Shown: piece after piece, positions 44,986 to 57,999 of the stretch
Layout: every line of letters begins with the position of its first letter
Position numbering within the stretch: position 1 is the first letter of the stretch
Origin: Ulva prolifera
Lineage: Eukaryota > Chlorophyta > Ulvophyceae > Ulvales > Ulvaceae
Assembly (NCBI GenBank): GCA_023078555.1
Contig: CM041203.1
Location: forward strand, 6,036,538-6,100,537
DNA: 64,000 nt
Direction: 5' to 3'
Made by a program: the position numbers and the translations under genes
The notes under the pieces: generated by a model
What the model was told of the DNA's origin: nothing
Seen by the model: the letters and a program-made list of their open reading frames with translations, nothing else
The model's database searches: none

Positions 44986-47900
44986 CAAGCACGTTTGTGT
45001 AGAACCCAAGTGGCTCAAACACTTCCCAAGCATGTATAGTCAGTTCCCAAGCATGTTTGTGTAGAAACCAAATGGCTCAAGCAGTTCCCAAGCATGTCTA
45101 GTGAGTTCCCAAGCATGTTTGTGTAGAAACCAAGTGGCTCAAACAGTTCCCAAGCATGTCTACTGAGGTCCCAAGCACGTTTGTGTAGAAACCAAGTGGC
45201 TCTAACACTTCCCAAGCATGTATAGTCAGTTCCCAAGCATGTTTGTGTCGAAACCAAGTGGCTCAAGCAGTTCCCAAGCATGTTTGTTTAGAAACCAAGT
45301 GGCCGCGGCAATTCCCAAGCATGTCTAGTGAGTTCCCAAGCACGTTTGTGTAGAACCCAAGTGGCTCAAACACTTCCCAAGCATGTATAGTCAGTTCCCA
45401 AGCATGTTTGTGTAGAAACCAAGTGGCTCAAACATTTCCCAAGCATGTTTGTGTAGAAACCAAGTGGCCGCGGCAATTCCCAAGCATGTCTAGTGAGTTC
45501 CCAAGCACGTTTGTGTAGAAACCAAGTGGCTCAAACACTTCCCAAGCATGTATAGTCAGTTCCCAAGCATGTTTGTGTAGAAACCAAGTGGCTCAAGCAG
45601 TTCCCAAGCATTTCTAGTGAGTTCCCAAGCATGTTTGCGTAGAAACCAAGTGGCTCAAACACTTCCCAAGCATGTATAGTCAGTTCCCAAGCATGTTTGT
45701 GTAGAAACCAAGTGGCTCAAGCAGTTCCCAAGCATTTCTAGTGAGTTCCCAAGCATGTTTGTGTAGAAACCAAGTGGCCGCGGCAATTCCCAAGCATGTC
45801 TAGTGAGTTCCCAAGCACGTTTGTGTAGAACCCAAGTGGCTCAAACACTTCCCAAGCATGTATAGTCAGTTCCCAAGCATGTTTGTGTAGAAACCAAGTG
45901 GCTCAAACAGTTCCCAAGCATGTTTGTGTAGAAACCAAGTGGCCGCGGCAATTCCCAAGCATGTCTAGTGAGTTCCCAAGCACGTTTGTGTAGAACCCAA
46001 GTGGCTCAAACACTTCCCAAGCATGTATAGTCAGTTCCCAAGCATGTTTGTGTAGAAACCAAGTGGCTCAAGCAGTTCCCAAGCATTTCTAGTGAGTTCC
46101 CAAGCATGTTTGCGTAGAAACCAAGTGGCTCAAACACTTCCCAAGCATGTATAGTCAGTTCCCAAGCATGTTTGTGTAGAAACCAAGTGGCTCAAGCAGT
46201 TCCCAAGCATTTCTAGTGAGTTCCCAAGCATGTTTGTGTAGAAACCAAGTGGCCGCGGCAATTCCCAAGCATGTCTAGTGAGTTCCCAAGCACGTTTGTG
46301 TAGAACCCAAGTGGCTCAAACACTTCCCAAGCATGTATAGTCAGTTCCCAAGCATGTTTGTGTAGAAACCAAGTGGCTCAAACAGTTCCCAAGCATGTTT
46401 GTTTAGAAACCAAGTGGCCGCGGCAATTCCCAAGCATGTCTAGTGAGTTCCCAAGCACGTTTGTGTAGAACCCAAGTGGCTCAAACACTTCCCAAGCATG
46501 TATAGTCAGTTCCCAAGCATGTTTGTGTAGAAACCAAGTGGCTCAAACAGTTCCCAAGCATGTTTGTGTAGAAACCAAGTGGCCGCGGCAATTCCCAAGC
46601 ATGTCTAGTGAGTTCCCAAGCACGTTTGTGTAGAACCCAAGTGGCTCAAACACTTCCCAAGCATGTATAGTCAGTTCCCAAGCATGTTTGTGTAGAAACC
46701 AAATGGCTCAAGCAGTTCCCAAGCATGTCTAGTGAGTTCCCAAGCATGTTTGCGTAGAAACCAAGTGGCTCAAGCAGTTCCCAAGCATTTCTAGTGAGTT
46801 CCCAAGCATGTTTGTGTAGAAACCAAGTGGCCGCGGCAATTCCCAAGCATGTCTAGTGAGTTCCCAAGCATGTTTGTGTAGAAACCAAGTGGCTCAAACA
46901 CTTCCCAAGCATGTATAGTCAGTTCCCAAGCATGTTTGTGTAGAAACCAAATGGCTCAAGAAATTCCCAAGCATGTCTAGTGAGTTCCCAAGCACGTTTG
47001 TGTAGAACCCAAGTGGCTCAAACACTTCCCAAGCATGTATAGTCAGTTCCCAAGCATGTTTGTGTAGAAACCAAATGGCTCAAGAAGTTCCCAAGCATGT
47101 CTAGTGAGTTCCCAAGCATGTTTGTGTAGAAACCAAGTGGCTCAAACAGTTCCCAAGCATGTCTACTGAGGTCCCAAGCACGTTTGTGTAGAAACCAAGT
47201 GGCTCAAACACTTCCCAAGCATGTATAGTCAGTTCCCAAGCATGTTTGTGTAGAAACCAAGTGGCTCAAACAGTTCCCAAGCATGTTTGTGTAGAAACCA
47301 AGTAGCCGCGAAAATTCCCAAGCATGTCTAGTGAGTTCCCAAGCACGTTTGTGTAGAACCCAAGTGGCTCAAACACTTCCCAAGCATGTATAGTCAGTTC
47401 CCAAGCATGTTTGTGTAGAAACCAAATGGCTCAAGCAGTTCCCAAGCATGTCTAGTGAGTTCCCAAGCATGTTTGTGTAGAAGCCAAGTGGCTCAAACAG
47501 TTCCCAAGCATGTCTACTGAGGTCCCAAGCACGTTTGTGTAGAAACCAAGTGGCTCTAACACTTCCCAAGCATGTATAGTCAGTTCCCAAGCATGTTTGT
47601 GTAGAAACCAAGTGGCTCAAGCAGTTCCCAAGCATGTCTAGTGAGTTCCCAAGCATGTTTGCGTAGAAACCAAGTGGCTCAAACACTTCCCAAGCATGTA
47701 TAGTCAGTTCCCAAGCATGTTTGTGTAGAAACCAAGTGGCTCAAGCAGTTCCCAAGCATTTCTAGTGAGTTCCCAAGCATGTTTGTGTAGAAACCAAGTG
47801 GCCGCGGCAATTCCCAAGCATGTCTAGTGAGTTCCCAAGCATGTTTGTGTAGAAACCAAGTGGCTCAAACACTTCCCAAGCATGTCTAGTGAGTTCCCAA

Positions 47901-48521
47901 GCACGTTTGTGTAGGAACCAAGTGGCTCAAACAGTTCCCAAGCATGTTTGTTTAGAAACCAAGTGGCCGCGGCAATTCCCAAGCATGTCTAGTGAGTTCC
48001 CAAGCACGTTTGTGTAGAAACCAAGTGGCTCAAACACTTCCCAAGCATGTATAGTCAGTTCCCAAGCATGTTTGTGTAGAAACCAAGTGGCTCAAGCAGT
48101 TCCCAAGCATGTCTAGTGAGTTCCCAAGCATGATTGCGTAGAAACCAAGTGGCTCAAACACTTCCCAAGCATGTATAGTCAGTTCCCAAGCATGTTTGTG
48201 TAGAAACCAAGTGGCTCAAACATTTCCCAAGCATGTTTGTATAGAAACCAAGTGGCCGCGGCAATTCCCAAGCATGTCTAGTGAGTTCCCAAGCACGTTT
48301 GTGTAGAAACCAAGTGGCTCAAACACTTCCCAAGCATGTATAGTCAGTTCCCAAGCATGTTTGTGTAGAAACCAAGTGGCTCAAGCAGTTCCCAAGCATG
48401 TCTAGTGAGTTCCCAAGCATGTTTGCGTAGAAACCAAGTGGCTCAAGCAGTTCCCAAGCATTTCTAGTGAGTTCCCAAGCATGTTTGTATAGAAACCAAG
48501 TGGCCGCGGCAATTCCCAAGC
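44986..48521 (+). repeat. Right-arm satellite, mixed-order block
   Basis: Clean 62/41-bp monomers without a fixed 1,260-bp order. From about 47,220 to 48,520 the order repeats at offset 6,237 (53,457-54,757) and, in its first part, at offset 4,069 (from 51,290). The private TAGCCGCGAAAATT at 47,303 marks this block and its copies at 51,372, 53,540 and 57,651. Confidence 0.85.
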
Positions 48522-51367
48522 ATGTCTAGTGAGTTCCCAAGCATGTTTGTGTAGAAACCAAGTGGCTCAAACACTTCCCAAGCATGTCTAGTGAGTTCCC
48601 AAGCACGTTTGTGTAGGAACCAAGTGGCTCAAACACTTCCCAAGCATTTCTAGTGAGTTCCCAAGCATGTTTGTGTAGAAACCAAGTGGCCGCGGCAATT
48701 CCCAAGCATGTCTAGTGAGTTCCCAAGCACGTTTGTGTAGAAACCAAGTGGCTCAAACACTTCCCAAGCATGTATAGTCAGTTCCCAAGCATGTTTGTGT
48801 AGAAACCAAGTGGCTCAAGCAGTTCCCAAGCATGTCTAGTGAGTTCCCAAGCATGTTTGTGTAGAAACCAAGTGGCTCAAACACTTCCCAAGCATGTCTA
48901 GTGAGTTCCCAAGCACGTTTGTGTAGGAACCAAGTGGCTCAAACACTTCCCAAGCATGTATAGTCAGTTCCCAAGCACGTTTGTGTAGAAACCAAGTGGC
49001 TCAAACAGTTCCCAAGCATGTATAGTCAGTTCCCAAGCATGTTTGTGTAGAAACCAAGTGGCTCAAGCAGTTCCCAAGCATATCTACTGAGTTCCCAAGC
49101 ACGTTTGTGTAGAACCCAAGTGGCTCAAACACTTCCCAAGCATGTATAGTCAGTTCCCAAGCATGTTTGTGTAGAAACCAAATGGCTCAAGCAGTTCCCA
49201 AGCATGTCTAGTGAGTTCCCAAGCATGTTTGTGTAGAAACCAAGTGGCTCAAGCAGTTCCCAAGCATGTCTACTGAGGTCCCAAGCACGTTTGTGTAGAA
49301 ACCAAGTGGCTCTAACACTTCCCAAGCATGTATAGTCAGTTCCCAAGCATGTTTGTGTAGAAACCAAGTGGCTCAAGCAGTTCCCAAGCATGTCTAGTGA
49401 GTTCCCAAGCATGTTTGCGTAGAAACCAAGTGGCTCAAACACTTCCCAAGCATGTATAGTCAGTTCCCAAGCATGTTTGTGTAGAAACCAAGTGGCTCAA
49501 GCAGTTCCCAAGCATTTCTAGTGAGTTCCCAAGCATGTTTGTGTAGAAACCAAGTGGCCGCGGCAATTCCCAAGCATGTCTAGTGAGTTCCCAAGCATGT
49601 TTGTGTAGAAACCAAGTGGCTCAAACACTTCCCAAGCATGTCTAGTGAGTTCCCAAGCACGTTTGTGTAGGAACCAAGTGGCTCAAACACTTCCCAAGCA
49701 TGTATAGTCAGTTCCCAAGCACGTTTGTGTAGAAACCAAGTGGCTCAAACAGTTCCCAAGCATGTATAGTCAGTTCCCAAGCATGTTTGTGTAGAAACCA
49801 AGTGGCTCAAGCAGTTCCCAAGCATGTTTGTGTAGAAACCAAATGGCTCAAGCAGTTCCCAAGCATGTCTAGTGAGTTCCCAAGCATGTTTGTGTAGAAA
49901 CCAAGTGGCTCAAGCAGTTCCCAAGCATGTCTAGTGAGTTCCCAAGCATGTTTGCGTAGAAACCAAGTGGCTCAAGCAGTTCCCAAGCATTTCTAGTGAG
50001 TTCCCAAGCATGTTTGTATAGAAACCAAGTGGCCGCGGCAATTCCCAAGCATGTCTAGTGAGTTCCCAAGCATGTTTGTGTAGAAACCAAGTGGCTCAAA
50101 CACTTCCCAAGCATGTCTAGTGAGTTCCCAAGCACGTTTGTGTAGGAACCAAGTGGCTCAAACACTTCCCAAGCATGTATAGTCAGTTCCCAAGCACGTT
50201 TGTGTAGAAACCAAGTGGCTCAAACAGTTCCCAAGCATGTTTGTTTAGAAACCAAGTGGCCGCGGCAATTCCCAAGCATGTCTAGTGAGTTCCCAAGCAC
50301 GTTTGTGTAGAACCCAAGTGGCTCAAACACTTCCCAAGCATGTATAGTCAGTTCCCAAGCATGTTTGTGTAGAAACCAAGTGGCTCAAACAGTTCCCAAG
50401 CATGTTTGTGTAGAAACCAAGTGGCCGCGGCAATTCCCAAGCATGTCTAGTGAGTTCCCAAGCACGTTTGTGTAGAACCCAAGTGGCTCAAACACTTCCC
50501 AAGCATGTATAGTCAGTTCCCAAGCATGTTTGCGTAGAAACCAAGTGGCTCAAGCAGTTCCCAAGCATTTCTAGTGAGTTCCCAAGCATGTTTGTGTAGA
50601 AACCAAGTGGCCGCGGCAATTCCCAAGCATGTCTAGTGAGTTCCCAAGCATGTTTGTGTAGAAACCAAGTGGCTCAAACACTTCCCAAGCATGTCTAGTG
50701 AGTTCCCAAGCACGTTTGTGTAGGAACCAAGTGGCTCAAACACTTCCCAAGCATGTATAGTTAGTTCCCAAGCACGTTTGTGTAGAAACCAAGTGGCTCA
50801 AACAGTTCCCAAGCATGTTTGTTTAGAAACCAAGTGGCCGCGGCAATTCCCAAGCATGTCTAGTGAGTTCCCAAGCACGTTTGTGTAGAACCCAAGTGGC
50901 TCAAACACTTCCCAAGCATGTATAGTCAGTTCCCAAGCATGTTTGTGTAGAAACCAAATGGCTCAAGCAGTTCCCAAGCATGTCTAGTGAGTTCCCAAGC
51001 ATGTTTGTGTAGAAACCAAGTGGCTCAAACAGTTCCCAAGCATGTCTACCGAGGTCCCAAGCACGTTTGTGTAGAAACCAAGTGGCTCTAACACTTCCCA
51101 AGCATGTATAGTCAGTTCCCAAGCATGTTTGTGTAGAAACCAAATGGCTCAAGAAGTTCCCAAGCATGTCTAGTGAGTTCCCAAGCATGTTTGTGTAGAA
51201 ACCAAGTGGCTCAAACAGTTCCCAAGCATGTCTACTGAGGTCCCAAGCACGGTTGTGTAGAAACCAAGTGGCTCAAACACTTCCCAAGCATGTATAGTCA
51301 GTTCCCAAGCATGTTTGTGTAGAAACCAAGTGGCTCAAACAGTTCCCAAGCATGTTTGTGTAGAAAC
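48522..51367 (+). repeat. ~2.85-kb satellite block, copy 2
   Basis: Second copy of 42,140-44,985. Its right part recurs a third time at 56,760-58,000 at offset 6,279 (94 x 62 + 11 x 41), with the TCTACCGAGG and CACGGTTGTG markers. Confidence 0.88.
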
Positions 51368-54300
51368 CAAGTAGCCGCGAAAATTCCCAAGCATGTCTAG
51401 TGAGTTCCCAAGCACGTTTGTGTAGAACCCAAGTGGCTCAAACACTTCCCAAGCATGTATAGTCAGTTCCCAAGCATGTTTGTGTAGAAACCAAATGGCT
51501 CAAGCAGTTCCCAAGCATGTCTAGTGAGTTCCCAAGCATGTTTGTGTAGAAGCCAAGTGGCTCAAACAGTTCCCAAGCATGTCTACTGAGGTCCCAAGCA
51601 CGTTTGTGTAGAAACCAAGTGGCTCTAACACTTCCCAAGCATGTATAGTCAGTTCCCAAGCATGTTTGTGTAGAAACCAAGTGGCTCAAGCAGTTCCCAA
51701 GCATGTCTAGTGAGTTCCCAAGCATGTTTGCGTAGAAACCAAGTGGCTCAAACACTTCCCAAGCATGTATAGTCAGTTCCCAAGCATGTTTGTGTAGAAA
51801 CCAAGTGGCTCAAGCAGTTCCCAAGCATTTCTAGTGAGTTCCCAAGCATGTTTGTGTAGAAACCAAGTGGCCGCGGCAATTCCCAAGCATGTCTAGTGAG
51901 TTCCCAAGCATGTTTGTGTAGAAACCAAGTGGCTCAAACACTTCCCAAGCATGTCTAGTGAGTTCCCAAGCACGTTTGTGTAGGAACCAAGTGGCTCAAA
52001 CACTTCCCAAGCATGTTTGTTTAGAAACCAAGTGGCCGCGGCAATTCCCAAGCATGTCTAGTGAGTTCCCAAGCACGTTTGTGTAGAAACCAAGTGGCTC
52101 AAACACTTCCCAAGCATGTATAGTCAGTTCCCAAGCATGTTTGTGTAGAAACCAAGTGGCTCAAGCAGTTCCCAAGCATGTCTAGTGAGTTCCCAAGCAT
52201 GATTGCGTAGAAACCAAGTGGCTCAAACACTTCCCAAGCATGTATAGTCAGTTCCCAAGCATGTTTGTGTAGAAACCAAGTGGCTCAAACATTTCCCAAG
52301 CATGTTTGTGTAGAAACCAAGTGGCCGCGGCAATTCCCAAGCATGTCTAGTGAGTTCCCAAGCACGTTTGTGTAGAAACCAAGTGGCTCAAACACTTCCC
52401 AAGCATGTATAGTCAGTTCCCAAGCATGTTTGTGTAGAAACCAAGTGGCTCAAGCAGTTCCCAAGCATTTCTAGTGAGTTCCCAAGCATGTTTGTGTAGA
52501 AACCAAGTGGCTCAAGCAGTTCCCAAGCATGTCTAGTGAGTTCCCAAGCATGTTTGTGTAGAAACCAAGTGGCTCAAATAGTTCCCAAGCATGTCTAGTG
52601 AGTTCCCAAGCACGTTTGTGTAGGAACCAAGTGGCTCAAACACTTCCCAAGCATGTATAGTCAGTTCCCAAGCATGTTTGTGTAGAAACCAAGTGGCTCA
52701 AACAGTTCCCAAGCATGTTTGTTTAGAAACCAAGTGGCCGCGGCAATTCCCAAGCATGTCTAGTGAGTTCCCAAGCACGTTTGTGTAGAAACCAAGTGGC
52801 TCAAACAGTTCCCAAGCATGTTTGTGTAGAAACCAAGTAGCCGCGGCAATTCCCAAGCATGTCTAGTGAGTTCCCAAGCACGTTTGTGTAGAACCCAAGT
52901 GGCTCAAACACTTCCCAAGCATGTATAGTCAGTTCCCAAGCATGTTTGTGTAGAAACCAAGTGGCTCAAGCAGTTCCCAAGCATGTCTAGTGAGTTCCCA
53001 AGCATGATTGCGTAGAAACCAAGTGGCTCAAACACTTCCCAAGCATGTATAGTCAGTTCCCAAGCATGTTTGTGTAGAAACCAAGTGGCTCAAACATTTC
53101 CCAAGCATGTTTGTGTAGAAACCAAGTGGCCGCGGCAATTCCCAAGCATGTCTAGTGAGTTCCCAAGCACGTTTGTGTAGAAACCAAGTGGCTCAAACAC
53201 TTCCCAAGCATGTATAGTCAGTTCCCAAGCATGTTTGTGTAGAAACCAAGTGGCTCAAGCAGTTCCCAAGCATTTCTAGTGAGTTCCCAAGCATGTTTGT
53301 GTAGAAACCAAGTGGCTCAAGCAGTTCCCAAGCATGTCTAGTGAGTTCCCAAGCATGTTTGTGTAGAAACCAAGTGGCTCAAATAGTTCCCAAGCATGTC
53401 TAGTGAGTTCCCAAGCACGTTTGTGTAGGAACCAAGTGGCTCAAACACTTCCCAAGCATGTATAGTCAGTTCCCAAGCATGTTTGTGTAGAAACCAAGTG
53501 GCTCAAACAGTTCCCAAGCATGTTTGTGTAGAAACCAAGTAGCCGCGAAAATTCCCAAGCATGTCTAGTGAGTTCCCAAGCACGTTTGTGTAGAACCCAA
53601 GTGGCTCAAACACTTCCCAAGCATGTATAGTCAGTTCCCAAGCATGTTTGTGTAGAAACCAAATGGCTCAAGCAGTTCCCAAGCATGTCTAGTGAGTTCC
53701 CAAGCATGTTTGTGTAGAAGCCAAGTGGCTCAAACAGTTCCCAAGCATGTCTACTGAGGTCCCAAGCACGTTTGTGTAGAAACCAAGTGGCTCTAACACT
53801 TCCCAAGCATGTATAGTCAGTTCCCAAGCATGTTTGTGTAGAAACCAAGTGGCTCAAGCAGTTCCCAAGCATGTCTAGTGAGTTCCCAAGCATGTTTGCG
53901 TAGAAACCAAGTGGCTCAAACACTTCCCAAGCATGTATAGTCAGTTCCCAAGCATGTTTGTGTAGAAACCAAGTGGCTCAAGCAGTTCCCAAGCATTTCT
54001 AGTGAGTTCCCAAGCATGTTTGTGTAGAAACCAAGTGGCCGCGGCAATTCCCAAGCATGTCTAGTGAGTTCCCAAGCATGTTTGTGTAGAAACCAAGTGG
54101 CTCAAACACTTCCCAAGCATGTCTAGTGAGTTCCCAAGCACGTTTGTGTAGGAACCAAGTGGCTCAAACAGTTCCCAAGCATGTTTGTTTAGAAACCAAG
54201 TGGCCGCGGCAATTCCCAAGCATGTCTAGTGAGTTCCCAAGCACGTTTGTGTAGAAACCAAGTGGCTCAAACACTTCCCAAGCATGTATAGTCAGTTCCC

Positions 54301-56160
54301 AAGCATGTTTGTGTAGAAACCAAGTGGCTCAAGCAGTTCCCAAGCATGTCTAGTGAGTTCCCAAGCATGATTGCGTAGAAACCAAGTGGCTCAAACACTT
54401 CCCAAGCATGTATAGTCAGTTCCCAAGCATGTTTGTGTAGAAACCAAGTGGCTCAAACATTTCCCAAGCATGTTTGTATAGAAACCAAGTGGCCGCGGCA
54501 ATTCCCAAGCATGTCTAGTGAGTTCCCAAGCACGTTTGTGTAGAAACCAAGTGGCTCAAACACTTCCCAAGCATGTATAGTCAGTTCCCAAGCATGTTTG
54601 TGTAGAAACCAAGTGGCTCAAGCAGTTCCCAAGCATGTCTAGTGAGTTCCCAAGCATGTTTGCGTAGAAACCAAGTGGCTCAAGCAGTTCCCAAGCATTT
54701 CTAGTGAGTTCCCAAGCATGTTTGTATAGAAACCAAGTGGCCGCGGCAATTCCCAAGCATGTCTAGTGAGTTCCCAAGCATGTTTGTGTAGAAACCAAGT
54801 GGCTCAAACACTTCCCAAGCATGTCTAGTGAGTTCCCAAGCACGTTTGTGTAGGAACCAAGTGGCTCAAACACTTCCCAAGCATGTCTAGTGAGTTCCCA
54901 AGCATGTTTGTGTAGAAACCAAGTGGCCGCGGCAATTCCCAAGCATGTCTAGTGAGTTCCCAAGCACGTTTGTGTAGAAACCAAGTGGCTCAAACACTTC
55001 CCAAGCATGTATAGTCAGTTCCCAAGCATGTTTGTGTAGAAACCAAGTGGCTCAAGCAGTTCCCAAGCATGTCTAGTGAGTTCCCAAGCATGTTTGTGTA
55101 GAAACCAAGTGGCTCAAACACTTCCCAAGCATGTCTAGTGAGTTCCCAAGCACGTTTGTGTAGGAACCAAGTGGCTCAAACACTTCCCAAGCATGTAAGT
55201 GGCTCAAACACGTTCCCAAGCATGTATAGTCAGTTCCCAAGCATGTTTGTGTAGAAACCAAGTGGCTCAAGCAGTTCCCAAGCATGTCTACTGAGTTCCC
55301 AAGCACGTTTGTGTAGAACCCAAGTGGCTCAAACACTTCCCAAGCATGTATAGTCAGTTCCCAAGCATGTTTGTGTAGAAACCAAATGGCTCAAGCAGTT
55401 CCCAAGCATGTCTAGTGAGTTCCCAAGCATGTTTGTGTAGAAACCAAGTGGCTCAAGCAGTTCCCAAGCATGTCTACTGAGGTCCCAAGCACGTTTGTGT
55501 AGAAACCAAGTGGCTCTAACACTTCCCAAGCATGTATAGTCAGTTCCCAAGCATGTTTGTGTAGAAACCAAGTGGCTCAAGCAGTTCCCAAGCATGTCTA
55601 GTGAGTTCCCAAGCATGTTTGCGTAGAAACCAAGTGGCTCAAACACTTCCCAAGCATGTATAGTCAGTTCCCAAGCATGTTTGTGTAGAAACCAAGTGGC
55701 TCAAGCAGTTCCCAAGCATTTCTAGTGAGTTCCCAAGCATGTTTGTGTAGAAACCAAGTGGCCGCGGCAATTCCCAAGCATGTCTAGTGAGTTCCCAAGC
55801 ATGTTTGTGTAGAAACCAAGTGGCTCAAACACTTCCCAAGCATGTCTAGTGAGTTCCCAAGCACGTTTGTGTAGGAACCAAGTGGCTCAAACACTTCCCA
55901 AGCATGTATAGTCAGTTCCCAAGCACGTTTGTGTAGAAACCAAGTGGCTCAAACAGTTCCCAAGCATGTATAGTCAGTTCCCAAGCATGTTTGTGTAGAA
56001 ACCAAGTGGCTCAAGCAGTTCCCAAGCATGTTTGTGTAGAAACCAAATGGCTCAAGCAGTTCCCAAGCATGTCTAGTGAGTTCCCAAGCATGTTTGTGTA
56101 GAAACCAAGTGGCTCAAGCAGTTCCCAAGCATGTCTAGTGAGTTCCCAAGCATGTTTGCG
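51368..56160 (+). repeat. Right-arm satellite, overlapping duplications
   Basis: Contains the TAGCCGCGAAAATT-marked block twice (51,372 and 53,540; offset 2,168 = 31 x 62 + 6 x 41), plus shared CATGATTGCGTAG monomers near 52,200, 53,005 and 54,367. From 55,329 to 56,160 the order follows 49,125-49,960. Sequence quality is clean apart from the joint at 55,183-55,211. Confidence 0.87.
55183..55211 (+). repeat. 29-bp truncated monomer
   Basis: The monomer reads TTCCCAAGCATGTA and then jumps to AGTGGCTCAAACACG before the next TTCCC. It has therefore lost about 33 bp and gained one G. It fits neither the 62- nor the 41-bp class and has no other copy that I noticed. The flanks are clean, so a real deletion is plausible. 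Confidence 0.85.
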
Positions 56161-56760
56161 TAGAAACCCAAGTGGCTCAAGCAGTTCCCACGCCATTTCG
56201 TGAGTTCCCAAGCATGTTTGTGTAGAACCAAGTGGCTCAAACACTTCCCAAGCATGTCTAGTGAGTTCACAAGCACGTTTTGTCGTAGGAACCAAGTGGC
56301 TCAAACCACTTCCCAAGCCATGTCATTAGTCAGTTCCCCAGCACGTTTGTGTAGAGACCAAGTTGGCTCAAAACAGTTCCCAAGCATGTTTGTTAGAACC
56401 AAGTGGCCGCGGCAATTCCCAAGCATGTCTAGTGAGTTCCCCAAGCACGTTTGTTGATAGAACCAAGTGGCTCACACAATTCCCAAGCATGTCTAGTCAT
56501 GTTCCCAAGCATGTTTGTGTAGAAACCAAGTGGCTCAAGCAGTTCCCAAGCATGTCTAGTGAGTTCCCCAAGCATGTTTGCGTAGAAAACCAAGTGGCTC
56601 AAACACTTCCCAAGCATGTTATAGTAAGTTCCCAAGCATGTTTGTGTAGAAAACCAAGTGGCTCAAACAGTTCCCAAGCATGTTTGTGTAGAAACCAAGT
56701 GGCCGCGGCAATTCCCAAGCATGTCTAGTGAGTTCCCCAAGCACGTTTGTGTAGAACCCA
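56160..56760 (+). repeat. Indel-rich satellite segment
   Basis: Monomer order follows 49,970-50,560, with one monomer missing at the start, but nearly every unit has a one-base gain or loss. Examples are CACGCCATTTCG at 56,190, TTTTGTCGTAGG at 56,280 and GTTGATAG at 56,453. Clean sequence resumes at about 56,760. Confidence 0.8.
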
Positions 56761-57999
56761 AGTGGCTCAAACACTTCCCAAGCATGTATAGTCAGTTCCC
56801 AAGCATGTTTGCGTAGAAACCAAGTGGCTCAAGCAGTTCCCAAGCATTTCTAGTGAGTTCCCAAGCATGTTTGTGTAGAAACCAAGTGGCCGCGGCAATT
56901 CCCAAGCATGTCTAGTGAGTTCCCAAGCATGTTTGTGTAGAAACCAAGTGGCTCAAACACTTCCCAAGCATGTCTAGTGAGTTCCCAAGCACGTTTGTGT
57001 AGGAACCAAGTGGCTCAAACACTTCCCAAGCATGTATAGTCAGTTCCCAAGCACGTTTGTGTAGAAACCAAGTGGCTCAAACAGTTCCCAAGCATGTTTG
57101 TTTAGAAACCAAGTGGCCGCGGCAATTCCCAAGCATGTCTAGTGAGTTCCCAAGCACGTTTGTGTAGAACCCAAGTGGCTCAAACACTTCCCAAGCATGT
57201 ATAGTCAGTTCCCAAGCATGTTTGTGTAGAAACCAAATGGCTCAAGCAGTTCCCAAGCATGTCTAGTGAGTTCCCAAGCATGTTTGTGTAGAAACCAAGT
57301 GGCTCAAACAGTTCCCAAGCATGTCTACCGAGGTCCCAAGCACGTTTGTGTAGAAACCAAGTGGCTCTAACACTTCCCAAGCATGTATAGTCAGTTCCCA
57401 AGCATGTTTGTGTAGAAACCAAATGGCTCAAGAAGTTCCCAAGCATGTCTAGTGAGTTCCCAAGCATGTTTGTGTAGAAACCAAGTGGCTCAAACAGTTC
57501 CCAAGCATGTCTACTGAGGTCCCAAGCACGGTTGTGTAGAAACCAAGTGGCTCAAACACTTCCCAAGCATGTATAGTCAGTTCCCAAGCATGTTTGTGTA
57601 GAAACCAAGTGGCTCAAACAGTTCCCAAGCATGTTTGTGTAGAAACCAAGTAGCCGCGAAAATTCCCAAGCATGTCTAGTGAGTTCCCAAGCACGTTTGT
57701 GTAGAACCCAAGTGGCTCAAACACTTCCCAAGCATGTATAGTCAGTTCCCAAGCATGTTTGTGTAGAAACCAAATGGCTCAAGCAGTTCCCAAGCATGTC
57801 TAGTGAGTTCCCAAGCATGTTTGTGTAGAAGCCAAGTGGCTCAAACAGTTCCCAAGCATGTCTACTGAGGTCCCAAGCACGTTTGTGTAGAAACCAAGTG
57901 GCTCTAACACTTCCCAAGCATGTATAGTCAGTTCCCAAGCATGTTTGTGTAGAAAACAAGTGGCTCAAGCAGTTCCCAAGCATGTCTAGTGAGTTCCCA

